Assembly (NCBI RefSeq): GCF_003336805.1
Contig: NZ_QFWJ01000001.1
Location: forward strand, 248,001-312,000
Reading direction: 5' to 3'
DNA length: 64,000 bases
Source of the DNA: Marinospirillum perlucidum
Lineage (GTDB): Bacteria; Pseudomonadota; Gammaproteobacteria; Pseudomonadales; Halomonadaceae
The notes beneath the pieces were generated by a model. It did no database searches. It was not told the origin of the DNA and saw only the letters and a list, made by a program, of their open reading frames with translations. The position numbers were made by a program, and so were the translations under genes. Positions 1 through 8,072 of the stretch are shown piece after piece; within the stretch, counting starts at the first letter, position 1, and each line of letters begins with the position of its first letter.

Positions 1-1
1 T

Positions 2-910
2 GAAAAAGCCAATATTGCCGAACGCTATCTGCTTCCCAAGCAGATGAAAAATGCCGGTTTGAAGGCCGATGAAGCCAGTTTTGACGCTGCCTCCTTGCTG
101 GAGATGATCCGCTACTACACCCGGGAAGCCGGTGTGCGCGAACTGGAGCGTCAGATTACACGAGTCTGCCGCAAGGTGGTTCGCGAGCTGGGTGAAGGCA
201 AGGCAGAAGCTCCCGTGGCTGTGACTGCTGAGCAGATCGAGCACTACCTGGGTGTGCGCAAGTACAACTATGGCCTGGCTGACCAGGATAACCAGGTGGG
301 TCGGGTGACGGGTCTGGCCTGGACCAGTGTTGGTGGTGAGCTGCTCAATATTGAAGCCGCAATTATGCCCGGCAAGGCCCGTCTGGTGAAAACCGGTTCT
401 CTGGGTGAGGTGATGCAGGAATCCATCCAGGCAGCCCTGACTGTGGTGCGTAGCCGCAGCGCCAGCCTGGGGATAGATCCTGAACTCTATGAGAAGCAGG
501 ATATCCATATCCACGTTCCCGAAGGGGCGACGCCCAAGGATGGCCCCAGTGCCGGTATCAGCATGTGTACTGCCCTGGTTTCAGCCTTTACCGGGATTCC
601 CATACGTTCCGATGTGGCCATGACCGGCGAGATTAATCTGCGTGGTGAAGTCATGCAGATTGGTGGTCTCAAGGAAAAGCTTCTGGCGGCGCGTCGCGGT
701 GGTATTAAGACGGTGTTAATACCCAAGGATAATGAACGCGATCTTAAAGAGATTCCCGACAGTATCAAAGGGCCGCTGGAGATCCTCCCTGTGCAGTGGA
801 TTGACCAGGTGCTGGAGGTTGCCTTGGCAGAGGCTCCGGAACCTTTAGCGACTCCGACCTTGGCTGCCAGCGAGGAAAAAAAGGAAAAAAACCGGCCAGG
901 AACTCATTAA
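2..910 (+). CDS. lon: ATP-dependent protease Lon, C-terminal part
   Basis: Partial gene cut by the window edge; 302 codons are visible and the reading frame is open from base 2. The visible part covers the end of the AAA+ lid and the whole serine-lysine protease domain. The catalytic serine lies in the motif PKDGPSAGI (Ser codon at 548) and the catalytic lysine in GGLKEKLLAA (second Lys, codon at 677), the spacing of 43 residues seen in E. coli Lon. Lon degrades misfolded and regulatory proteins in the cytoplasm. It is followed by hupB and ppiD, the usual lon-hupB-ppiD order of Gammaproteobacteria. The tail after the protease domain is Lys/Glu rich and not conserved. Identification is firm. 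Confidence 0.97.
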   Translation, partial: EKANIAERYLLPKQMKNAGLKADEASFDAASLLEMIRYYTREAGVRELERQITRVCRKVVRELGEGKAEAPVAVTAEQIEHYLGVRKYNYGLADQDNQVGRVTGLAWTSVGGELLNIEAAIMPGKARLVKTGSLGEVMQESIQAALTVVRSRSASLGIDPELYEKQDIHIHVPEGATPKDGPSAGISMCTALVSAFTGIPIRSDVAMTGEINLRGEVMQIGGLKEKLLAARRGGIKTVLIPKDNERDLKEIPDSIKGPLEILPVQWIDQVLEVALAEAPEPLATPTLAASEEKKEKNRPGTH

Positions 911-945
911 ACGGGTAATTAATTGGCAAATGGGTATTTCCTTAA

Positions 946-973
946 GGCGGGTATAAAGGCTAAGATACCCGCC
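946..973 (+). terminator. stem-loop after lon
   Basis: Nine-base arms GGCGGGTAT and ATACCCGCC are separated by an 11-base loop, 35 bases past the lon stop. There is no T-run behind it, so it may be a 3'-end stabilising hairpin or a weak terminator rather than a classical rho-independent one. Confidence 0.5.
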
Positions 974-1029
974 ATGCGGTCGAGCTGAAGCATTACGTCC
1001 GTTCAGTTACTAGCTGGCTGGCAGCCAGC

Positions 1030-1059
1030 TTGACAGTTTTTCAGAGATGTTGGTATAAA
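1030..1059 (+). promoter_or_regulatory. sigma-70 promoter of hupB
   Basis: TTGACA at 1030-1035 and TATAAA at 1054-1059 with an 18-base spacer, near-consensus for sigma-70. It would give a leader of roughly 110 nt before hupB. Confidence 0.7.
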
Positions 1060-1174
1060 GCCTTGCAAAAGGGTTGATAAGCCGACAGAGTTTATTTACT
1101 TTGATGCGTTCTGATCGTTTAGCCTAGTCTTTACGGAGCAGAAGCTAGTTTGAACCTAACTAAGGGGTGGAAGA

Positions 1175-1447
1175 GTGAACAAGTCAGAATTGATTGATGC
1201 TATCGCTACCAATGCAGATCTCCCTAAAGCTGCAGCAGGTCGCGCTCTGGATGCAATGCTGGATGCAGTAACCAGTACCATGCAAAAAGGTGACAGTGTT
1301 TCCCTGGTGGGTTTTGGTACCTTCTCTGTGAAAGAGCGTGCTGCTCGCACAGGTCGCAACCCTCAAACCGGTGCTGAAATTCAGATTGCTGCTGCCAAAG
1401 TGCCCAGCTTCAAGCCTGGTAAAGGTCTGAAGGATGCCGTTAACTGA
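1175..1447 (+). CDS. hupB: DNA-binding protein HU, beta-type
   Basis: A 90-residue protein, the standard HU length. The N-terminus [11 protein letters not shown], the [21 protein letters not shown] segment that forms the DNA-binding arm, and the end [11 protein letters not shown] are typical HU features. HU is a homo- or heterodimeric nucleoid protein that bends DNA non-specifically. The start codon is GTG at 1175, supported by AAGGGG at 1162-1167 and by the exact HU N-terminus. It has its own promoter and terminator and so is probably transcribed independently of lon and ppiD. Confidence 0.97.
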   Translation: MNKSELIDAIATNADLPKAAAGRALDAMLDAVTSTMQKGDSVSLVGFGTFSVKERAARTGRNPQTGAEIQIAAAKVPSFKPGKGLKDAVN

Positions 1448-1466
1448 GCATCAGTTGGCGAGTAGC

Positions 1467-1498
1467 AAAACGCACCCTCCGGGGTGCGTTTTTTTTTG
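1467..1498 (+). terminator. rho-independent terminator after hupB
   Basis: Stem AAAACGCACCC / GGGTGCGTTTT around a TCCG tetraloop, followed by a long T-run. Classical intrinsic terminator. Confidence 0.93.
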
Positions 1499-1517
1499 CC
1501 ACCACTCTCCGTTTGCA

Positions 1518-1546
1518 TTGGTTGTTGTTCGCTTAGCCGGTATAAT
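1518..1546 (+). promoter_or_regulatory. sigma-70 promoter of ppiD
   Basis: TTGGTT at 1518-1523, a 17-base spacer, then a perfect TATAAT at 1541-1546, directly behind the hupB terminator and 37 bases before the ppiD start. Confidence 0.7.
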
Positions 1547-1582
1547 TCCTTTTTCTTTTGTCGTGGGTAGACTGAGGGTTGC

Positions 1583-3445
1583 ATGCTTTTAAAAATCAGA
1601 GAGAAGTCCAAAGGCATCATTGCCTACTTCATCGTAGGCCTCATCGCTTTGGCATTTTCCTTATGGGGTATGGATTCACTCTTTACTGCCCTGAGAGGGG
1701 ATCCCAATGAAGTGGCAACGGTCAATGGTGAAAGCATCAGCCAGGTGCAGGTTGATCGTTACGCCCAACAGCAGATGAATCGTCTGTTGCAATCCGGCCA
1801 GTTCAGCCCTGAACAGCTGGACATGAACCAGATGCGTCAGCTGGCTTTGACCCAGCTGCTGCAGGAAGAACTACTGCGCCAGGAAGCGCAAGATCTCAGT
1901 TTGCGTATTCCCGAGCGTCAGTTAGAGCGCGAGATGGTGGCCTTTGATGCCTTCCACAATGAACAGGGACGCTTTGATCGAGAGCTCTTTATTGAGCGTT
2001 TGGAACGTCAGGGCATGACCCCTGCAGATTTCCGTGCCAGTCTGCGTGAAGACCTGCTTAATCAGCAGCTTCTGCAAGGCCTGTCTGCTACGGAATTTGT
2101 TCTTGACGGTGAAGTTGAAGAGTTTCAGCGTCTGGCTGGCCAGCAGCGGGATTACCGCTACCGGGTTCTTCACCCGGATGCTTTGGAAAGTCAGGTTGAC
2201 GTGAGTGAAGAAGAAGTCTCGGCCTACTATGAAGCCCATCAGGACGAATTTATGTCGCCTGAGCAGGTGCAGGTCGATTACTTGCTGTTTGATCCGGCCA
2301 GTCTCAAATCAACGATTGAGATTACTCAGGCGCAGCTAGAAGAAGAATACCGTCGCTTTGCGGAAGATCAGGAAGGGCGTGCCTCGGCCGGGCACATTCT
2401 GCTGACTTTCGAAAATGAAGACGAAAAGCAGCAAGCCATAGAAACCCTGACCGATGCACGTCAGTCAATTCAGGAAGGAGCTGATTTTGGTGAATTGGCT
2501 AGAGAGCTTTCCGATGACTCAGGGTCTGCGCGTCAAGGCGGCGAGCTGGGTATCATCGAAGCGGGTAGCCTGGATCCGGCTTTTGAAGAAGCCCTCTTTG
2601 CTTTGGAAGAAGTGGGCGATGTTTCGGAGATTGTGGAAACCGACTATGGTCTGCATCTGATTCAGTTACAGGGCCGTGAAGAAGTTGATGTCCCTGAATT
2701 TGAAGCGGTTGAAGATGATTTGCGTGAACGTCTGATGGATCAGCCTTTGCGTGCTGCAACCAGTGATAAGCTGGAAGAGTTGAGTAATCTCAGTTTCAGT
2801 TCTGATACGCTGGAAGAAGTCGCTGAAGCGGCAGATCTGCCCATGCAAACCAGTGACTGGCTGGCTAAAGGTCAGCTAGACGGTTTTTGGGCTCAGCAGC
2901 AGGTAAAAGAAGCTCTCTTCTCCGCTGAAATTATTGAAGACGGCTGGATTACCGAGCCATTACGGCTGGATGATGGTCGTTATCTACTTCTGGCCAAGGA
3001 AGCTCATCAACCCCGCCAAGTTCGTTCGTTGGATGTGGTGGCTGATGAAGTGCGTGAAGCTTTAGTGTTTGCTCAAGCTCAGGCCTTGGCACAAGAAGAG
3101 GCGGAAAGCATTCAAACGCAATTGCAGGCCGGTCAAGAGGTCGATGTAGATTGGACGCTTATTGAGGGGGCGAATCGCAATAGCCGTTCTGCCAACCCAC
3201 TCATTAACCGTACTGCGTTTCGCTTGAACCTGGATGAAGAGCCGGCAACGCGGGTAGTGACCCTGCCTACGGGTGCGGTTGCAGTGGTTGAGCTTTTGGC
3301 GATAGATGCCGGTGAAATCAGTGAGAACCAGGAAGAAATTGAGCGCCTACGGGAACTGATGAGCAATGATCGGGGAGCTCGCTTGCAATCCCAGTTTGTT
3401 CAGCAGTTGCAGGAGGAAGCTGAAATCGAGTATCGCGATCGCTGA
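1583..3445 (+). CDS. ppiD: periplasmic peptidyl-prolyl isomerase/chaperone PpiD
   Basis: 620 residues, the usual PpiD size. A cytoplasmic tip (residues 1-11) is followed by one membrane anchor (about 12-34, ending in LWGMDSLF), a SurA-like N-terminal chaperone region, and a parvulin/PpiC domain at about 263-360 that starts ASAGHILL and ends DYGLHLIQL. The protein is anchored in the inner membrane near the Sec translocon and handles newly exported proteins. The DNA behind hupB matches the conserved lon-hupB-ppiD order. Parvulin domains of PpiD are often catalytically weak, so chaperone function is the safer statement. It is flanked by its own promoter and terminator. Confidence 0.95.
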   Translation: MLLKIREKSKGIIAYFIVGLIALAFSLWGMDSLFTALRGDPNEVATVNGESISQVQVDRYAQQQMNRLLQSGQFSPEQLDMNQMRQLALTQLLQEELLRQEAQDLSLRIPERQLEREMVAFDAFHNEQGRFDRELFIERLERQGMTPADFRASLREDLLNQQLLQGLSATEFVLDGEVEEFQRLAGQQRDYRYRVLHPDALESQVDVSEEEVSAYYEAHQDEFMSPEQVQVDYLLFDPASLKSTIEITQAQLEEEYRRFAEDQEGRASAGHILLTFENEDEKQQAIETLTDARQSIQEGADFGELARELSDDSGSARQGGELGIIEAGSLDPAFEEALFALEEVGDVSEIVETDYGLHLIQLQGREEVDVPEFEAVEDDLRERLMDQPLRAATSDKLEELSNLSFSSDTLEEVAEAADLPMQTSDWLAKGQLDGFWAQQQVKEALFSAEIIEDGWITEPLRLDDGRYLLLAKEAHQPRQVRSLDVVADEVREALVFAQAQALAQEEAESIQTQLQAGQEVDVDWTLIEGANRNSRSANPLINRTAFRLNLDEEPATRVVTLPTGAVAVVELLAIDAGEISENQEEIERLRELMSNDRGARLQSQFVQQLQEEAEIEYRDR

Positions 3446-3469
3446 TTGCTCCAGATTTCGCTCCTTGAC

Positions 3470-3500
3470 AGCCAGCAGGAGAATTTCTGCTGGCTTTTTT
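3470..3500 (+). terminator. rho-independent terminator after ppiD
   Basis: Perfect 9-base arms AGCCAGCAG / CTGCTGGCT, 8-base loop, then a T-run, 25 bases past the ppiD stop. Confidence 0.92.
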
Positions 3501-3590
3501 AATAGTGGCTGGAACCTGATGCTTTTGGCGAAGCATTTCGCTTTCTGCTAGAGTTCGCTACCCCATTAGCTAAAGAGCAGGACAAAAGAC

Positions 3591-4631
3591 ATGTTACCTG
3601 GTCGTTTAATGCTGGATCTGACCGCAACCAGCCTCACAGAGGAAGAAAAGGCGTTACTCCAGCGGCCTAGCGTCGGCGGCGTTATTCTGTTTTCCCGTAA
3701 TCTGGAAACGGCTGATCAGGTGGCTGCTCTGACGGCTGAAATTAAAGCCTTGCGACCTGAACTGCTTCTGGCTGTCGATCAGGAAGGTGGGCGCGTGCAG
3801 CGCCTTAAAGAAGGCTTTACCCGCTTGCCTCCCCTCCGGCGTCTGGGCGACCTCTACGAGCTGGATGCTCAGGCTGGCCTGCAGGCTTCTCGTCTTCTGG
3901 GCCAATTGATGGCCAGTGAAGTTATCAGTGTTGGCCTGGATATTAGTTTTGCACCGGTTCTGGATATAGATCATGGCCAGAGTGAAGTGATCGGTGATCG
4001 TGCTTTTGCCAGTGATCCTGAAATTCTGATCAAGCTGGCTTCAGCCTATATCGAGGGAATGCAGCTTGCTGGCATGGCGGCAACGGGTAAACACTTCCCG
4101 GGGCATGGTCAGGTTGCAGGCGATTCACACACTATGCTGCCTCGGGATGAACGTAGTTGGGAAGATCTGATGGCTAGCTGCTTGAAGCCTTTTATTGCCC
4201 TGGCACAACAACTTCAGGGCATCATGCCGGCGCATGTTATCTATCCGGCGATGGACGGGCGCCCGGCTGGTTTCTCCCGCCCCTGGTTGGATTGGCTGAG
4301 AGGGCCGCTTAATTTTTCAGGCATGATTTTCAGTGATGATTTAACCATGGCTGGTGCCGCTGAGGCTGGTGGTTATCCGCAAAGAGCCCAGGCTGCACTG
4401 GATGCCGGTTGTGACCAGGTCCTGGTGTGTAACCATCGTGAAGGCGCTTTGCAGGTGGCTGATTGGCTGGAAGCTGAAAATATTTCGGCTTGTGAGCGTG
4501 CTTCACTGCTCGCTGCGCGCTTGCCCGTAACAACCAATTGGCAGGCTTCTCCAGAAGCGCTGCTTGCGCGCCAGTTAGCCGAAAAGCTGGTAAACCGGGA
4601 TCTGCAAGCTGCCCGGCATCTGTTGACTTGA
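3591..4631 (+). CDS. nagZ: beta-N-acetylhexosaminidase NagZ
   Basis: 346 residues, a single glycoside hydrolase family 3 barrel as in other NagZ. Diagnostic motifs are KHFPGHG (167-173), GDSH with the mobile-loop catalytic His (about 180), and FSDDL with the nucleophile Asp (249). NagZ is cytoplasmic and removes GlcNAc from anhydro-muropeptides during peptidoglycan recycling; its product feeds AmpR-type signalling where that exists. It begins a run of closely spaced genes (nagZ, MscS, hpt, MTI phosphorylase) that may be one operon, with a 19-base gap to the next start. Certain assignment. Confidence 0.96.
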   Translation: MLPGRLMLDLTATSLTEEEKALLQRPSVGGVILFSRNLETADQVAALTAEIKALRPELLLAVDQEGGRVQRLKEGFTRLPPLRRLGDLYELDAQAGLQASRLLGQLMASEVISVGLDISFAPVLDIDHGQSEVIGDRAFASDPEILIKLASAYIEGMQLAGMAATGKHFPGHGQVAGDSHTMLPRDERSWEDLMASCLKPFIALAQQLQGIMPAHVIYPAMDGRPAGFSRPWLDWLRGPLNFSGMIFSDDLTMAGAAEAGGYPQRAQAALDAGCDQVLVCNHREGALQVADWLEAENISACERASLLAARLPVTTNWQASPEALLARQLAEKLVNRDLQAARHLLT

Positions 4632-4650
4632 TTGGATGAGGATCTGAGTC

Positions 4651-5751
4651 GTGATTGAATGGATGGAAAAAGCCTCCTCGCTGGGAGGACTGATCCCCGC
4701 GGAGTATGCCTGGATACTCCAGGTTTTTGTGGTGATCTTTGCAGCCTTGTTGGCCAACTACTACATCAAGCGCTTCTTTGATCGCCTTGAAAGACGGCTG
4801 CACCTGACCAAAAACCAATGGGATGAGATGCTGTTGATTGCGGCCCGCAAGCCAGCAGCGCTTTTTATCTGGTTGCAAGGGCTGTTTTTTGCCCTGGATA
4901 TCGTCAGAAAACAGGCCCCGGTGGATTTGTTCGATGCTATAGATCCAGCCCGGCGTGTCACGGTTATCATCCTGATCACCTGGTTTGTAGTGCGCTTTAT
5001 TACCGGAATGGAGCAGCAGCTGGTTCAACCGCGCCCTGAAAAAAAATCCATGGATTTGACCACAGCCAAAGCAGTGAGCAAATTGCTGAAAGCTGCGGCA
5101 ATCATTACCGCTGCCCTGGTGTTGTTGCAAACCCTTGGCTTTTCCATCTCTGGTGTCCTGGCCTTTGGCGGGATCGGCGGTATTGCCATGGGTTTTGCCG
5201 CCAGAGATTTGCTCGCCAATTTCTTTGGCGCGCTCATGCTTTATTTCGACCGGCCTTTTTCGGTTGGCGAATGGGTGCGTTCTCCGGATCGGGAAATTGA
5301 AGGAACCGTGGAAGATATTGGTTGGCGTTTGACCCGAATCAGAACCTTTGATCAGCGACCTTTGTATGTTCCCAATGCCACCTTTGCCACCATCTCGGTG
5401 GAAACTCCTTCGCGCATGTTTAACCGGCGTATCTATGAAACCCTGGGTATCCGCTATCAGGATGCTGATAAAATGCAGGTGATCACTGACCGGGTACGTC
5501 AGTACCTCATCGACAATGAAGAGCTGGAAACGGATCATCAAACGCTGATAGTGAATTTCAACAGCTACGCAGCCTCTTCATTGGACTTTTTTATTTATAC
5601 CTTTACCAAGACCCGTGATTGGGTCGATTACCACCGTATTAAGCAGGAAGTGCTCCTGCAGGTGTTTAACATCATTCGTGAAGAAGGGGCTGATATTGCC
5701 TTTCCTACACGGACACTGCATCTTGAAAACCAACTGCCCCCGAGTAGTTAA
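4651..5751 (+). CDS. MscS-family small-conductance mechanosensitive channel
   Basis: 366 residues. About four or five membrane segments are visible (roughly 20-38, 68-84, 103-120, 148-166 and a glycine-rich pore helix at 170-199 containing AFGGIGGIAMGFAARD), followed by the cytoplasmic MscS beta domain (RPFSVGEWV, VEDIGWRLTRIRT, YVPNATF) and an alpha/beta C-terminal domain. Such channels open on hypo-osmotic shock to release solutes. The start is GTG at 4651. It is longer at the N-terminus than classical MscS (about 286 aa), as in the YnaI/YbdG-like subgroups; the exact subgroup cannot be set by eye. Confidence 0.9.
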   Translation: MIEWMEKASSLGGLIPAEYAWILQVFVVIFAALLANYYIKRFFDRLERRLHLTKNQWDEMLLIAARKPAALFIWLQGLFFALDIVRKQAPVDLFDAIDPARRVTVIILITWFVVRFITGMEQQLVQPRPEKKSMDLTTAKAVSKLLKAAAIITAALVLLQTLGFSISGVLAFGGIGGIAMGFAARDLLANFFGALMLYFDRPFSVGEWVRSPDREIEGTVEDIGWRLTRIRTFDQRPLYVPNATFATISVETPSRMFNRRIYETLGIRYQDADKMQVITDRVRQYLIDNEELETDHQTLIVNFNSYAASSLDFFIYTFTKTRDWVDYHRIKQEVLLQVFNIIREEGADIAFPTRTLHLENQLPPSS

Positions 5752-5773
5752 TTACTGAAGCCAAGGCCTTTGC

Positions 5774-6343
5774 ATGCAAGAAGAAAACCTTAGTGAAATC
5801 CAGCGAATCAACCAGGTAATGCTAGAAGCCGATTGCCTGGCCGACGAACAAGCGATCTCCCAGGCTTTTGACCGGATGGCCCAGGAAGTCACCGAGCGCT
5901 TGCAGGAGGCTCTGCCGGTTGTTTATTGTGTAATGAACGGCGGTTTGTTTACTACCTCTGAACTGGTCAAGCGCCTCAAATTTCCTCTGGAAATGGACTA
6001 TATGCACGCCACTCGTTATCGCCGCCAGATCAAGGGAGGCGAACTGCATTGGCGGGTGGAGCCCGAAGTTTCCCTGAAGGGGCGTAGTGTCTTGATTGTT
6101 GATGACATTCTCGATGAAGGCGCTACCCTGGCAGCTATTCTTGAGCATTGCCGTCAGCAGGGTGCCAAGGAGGTGCTCTGTGCGGTTTTGATTGATAAGC
6201 AGCATGATCGCAAGGCGGTCGAAGGCTTTAAAGCCGACTTCACCGGCCTGGAAGTGGAAGACCGGTATCTCTTTGGTTGTGGAATGGATTACCAGGGATA
6301 CCTGCGTAACCTGCCTGCAATTTATGCACCTAAAGGGCTGTAA
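5774..6343 (+). CDS. hpt: hypoxanthine-guanine phosphoribosyltransferase
   Basis: 189 residues with the type I PRTase fold. The PRPP-binding motif VLIVDDILDEGATL lies at about 106-119, the substrate-side segment VYCVMNGGLF near 50-59, and the C-terminal LFGCGMDYQGYLRNLPAIY is the HPRT hood region. It converts hypoxanthine or guanine plus PRPP to IMP or GMP. It lies directly before an S-methyl-5'-thioinosine phosphorylase, whose product is hypoxanthine, so the pair forms a logical salvage unit. The start ATG at 5774 is the only reasonable one. Substrate range is inferred from family and neighbour. Confidence 0.9.
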   Translation: MQEENLSEIQRINQVMLEADCLADEQAISQAFDRMAQEVTERLQEALPVVYCVMNGGLFTTSELVKRLKFPLEMDYMHATRYRRQIKGGELHWRVEPEVSLKGRSVLIVDDILDEGATLAAILEHCRQQGAKEVLCAVLIDKQHDRKAVEGFKADFTGLEVEDRYLFGCGMDYQGYLRNLPAIYAPKGL

Positions 6344-6365
6344 GCACTGACACGGGGGATAGCTT

Positions 6366-7109
6366 ATGTTGGCAATTATCGGTGGAACCGGATTAACCCA
6401 GATACAGGGCGTGAAGGTGTTGGCTGAACGTTCGCCCTATACAGCCCTGGGTGAAGCTTCAGGACCGATTATTGAAGCCGAGCTAGAAGGGCGCAGCGTG
6501 CTCTTCCTTGCCCGTCACGGCCATCCTCATAAGCTACCTCCCCATAAAATCAATTACCGGGCCAACCTGCTTGCACTCCAGGCAGCGGGGGCCAGCGAGA
6601 TCATCGCGGTTAATGCGGTAGGCGCTATTGACCCTCAGTTGGTTGAGGCCAGTCTGGTCATGCCAGATCAGATTGTCGATTACACCTGGGGGCGGGAAGC
6701 GACCTTTTACGATGGTGATTATCTGCCTTTGGATCACATTGATTTTACCTTTCCCTATTCCTACGAAGTGCGTCTGAGACTCAAGGCGGCAGCTCGTGAA
6801 GCGGGTCTGGAGCTGCACGATGGCGGCACCTATGCTGCAACCCAGGGACCGCGTCTGGAAACAGCTGCCGAGGTGCGCCGTCTGGCTCAGGATGGCTGCA
6901 CGCTGGTAGGGATGACGGGAATGCCGGAAGCGGCTCTGGCCAGGGAGTTGCAATTACCCTATGCCTGTCTTGCTCTGGTAGTGAATCCGGCAGCCGGTCT
7001 TCGTGATCAGGAGATCACCCTGGAGGAAATGCAGCAGGCTCTGGATAAAGGGTTGGGCCGAGTGCTTCAGCTGCTAAGAACCTACACCACCAGCAAAACC
7101 AGCGGTTAG
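6366..7109 (+). CDS. mtnP: S-methyl-5'-thioinosine phosphorylase (PNP/MTAP family)
   Basis: 247 residues, start ATG at 6366. MTAP/PNP-family signatures are IGGTGL at the N-terminus (phosphate site), RHGHPHKLPPHKINYRAN, the TQGPRLETAAEVRRL segment and MTGMPEAALARE. The family cleaves methylthio-nucleosides with phosphate. In the syntenic Pseudomonas position (between nagZ and csiV) the enzyme is known to prefer methylthioinosine over methylthioadenosine. Its hypoxanthine product can be recycled by the hpt gene 22 bases upstream. Family assignment is firm; inosine versus adenosine preference rests on synteny. Confidence 0.85.
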   Translation: MLAIIGGTGLTQIQGVKVLAERSPYTALGEASGPIIEAELEGRSVLFLARHGHPHKLPPHKINYRANLLALQAAGASEIIAVNAVGAIDPQLVEASLVMPDQIVDYTWGREATFYDGDYLPLDHIDFTFPYSYEVRLRLKAAAREAGLELHDGGTYAATQGPRLETAAEVRRLAQDGCTLVGMTGMPEAALARELQLPYACLALVVNPAAGLRDQEITLEEMQQALDKGLGRVLQLLRTYTTSKTSG

Positions 7110-7183
7110 CAAGTCTCTGATGTGAAGGCTCAGCAGCCGAAGCGGTAACTGAACCAGACTTGGCTTTAGTGACTGTTGGTGTC

Positions 7184-7969
7184 CTAGTCTTCGGATGCTT
7201 CTTCTGGGTCTGGTGCTCTTTCGATTTTGATCAGCAGGCCCAGATAGGGACTGTCGATATAGTGAAGCTCGCCACTGCGCATTCTGCGCCTTTGCCGCAT
7301 CTGCGCAGACTCCTCAATCTTGTAGTCTCCTGTACGCAACTCTGATGCATGATGGGTCTCATCAGGTGTGATCTCTACTGTCTGAGAGGGCAGCTGATTT
7401 AAATTACCAAGGCTGCTACGGTTTTCAATTAGAAACTGATTGAGTAAAGAAGAGGCGCTCGTGGATTCCTGAGAAACAAATTCGTGCAGGTAGAGTTCGG
7501 TTTCCAGGTGCAGGTAACGCGCTACGCTCAGGGTTAACTTACCCATAAGCTCCGGTCGCCCATCATAGTAATCACCGGCTTCGATCAGCAGTGGTAGGCT
7601 ACGCTCTCGGGCAACTACGGGCATCTGCCAGGCATCGTGAAAAAGGAGGCGATGGGTATCGCTGCGTTCAATTGCTTCCGCTTCATTGGTTAAACTCAGT
7701 TCGCGCGGTTGATAAGGTCTCAGCGGGCCTTGGGCCAGTCTGCTCCAGAAAGGGGTCGGACCCAAAGTATAGGCGGGTTCTTCAAAAGCTTGGAAAAAAT
7801 GCGGTTCACCCGGCTGCTCGGTAGCATTGGGTCCGGGGTTTTGGGTGAATACAAGCAACTCGATAATATAATCGCGCTCATTGCGGTGAGGTTGGTTATC
7901 ACCCTGGTCAACGGCCAGAACGGGAGTGCTGATAGCAAGAGCCAGTAAAAAAGAGGAAATCAGACGCAT
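7184..7969 (-). CDS. csiV: CsiV-family periplasmic peptidoglycan-binding protein
   Basis: 261 residues with a clear signal peptide (MRLISSFLLALAISTPVLA, cleavage after about residue 19). The mature start YIIELLVFTQ and the extended C-terminal block YIDSPYLGLLIKIER match the CsiV type found next to mfd in Pseudomonas. CsiV of Vibrio is a peptidoglycan-associated partner of the LpoA/PBP1a system, first seen through sensitivity to D-amino acids. It lies downstream of mfd on the same strand and converges on the methylthioinosine phosphorylase gene. Function here is by homology and synteny only. Confidence 0.75.
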   Translation of the reverse strand: MRLISSFLLALAISTPVLAVDQGDNQPHRNERDYIIELLVFTQNPGPNATEQPGEPHFFQAFEEPAYTLGPTPFWSRLAQGPLRPYQPRELSLTNEAEAIERSDTHRLLFHDAWQMPVVARERSLPLLIEAGDYYDGRPELMGKLTLSVARYLHLETELYLHEFVSQESTSASSLLNQFLIENRSSLGNLNQLPSQTVEITPDETHHASELRTGDYKIEESAQMRQRRRMRSGELHYIDSPYLGLLIKIERAPDPEEASED

Positions 7970-8007
7970 TAATTGTTACTTCCTGGTCAGTGAGAACCAA
8001 AAGGTTA

Positions 8008-8072
8008 GGGCTTTGCCGGTTTGAAGTCAAAGCCCCGGGCAGCTAATCAGCCAGTCATTGACTGATTAGCTG
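8008..8072 (-). other. two stem-loops between mfd and csiV
   Basis: Read on the minus strand, an 11-base inverted repeat (arms CAGCTAATCAG and CTGATTAGCTG at 8062-8072 and 8040-8050) overlaps the mfd stop codon. A second (8-base arms at 8028-8035 and 8008-8015) follows at once. Neither has a strong T-run, although TTTTGG follows the second. They probably stabilise the mfd 3' end or partly terminate before csiV. Confidence 0.5.

Noticed and set aside
4330-5541. 403-codon frame on the minus strand
   Set aside because: Lies wholly antisense to the nagZ 3' end and the MscS gene, both certain; composition rich in His/Gln/Asp typical of a shadow frame.
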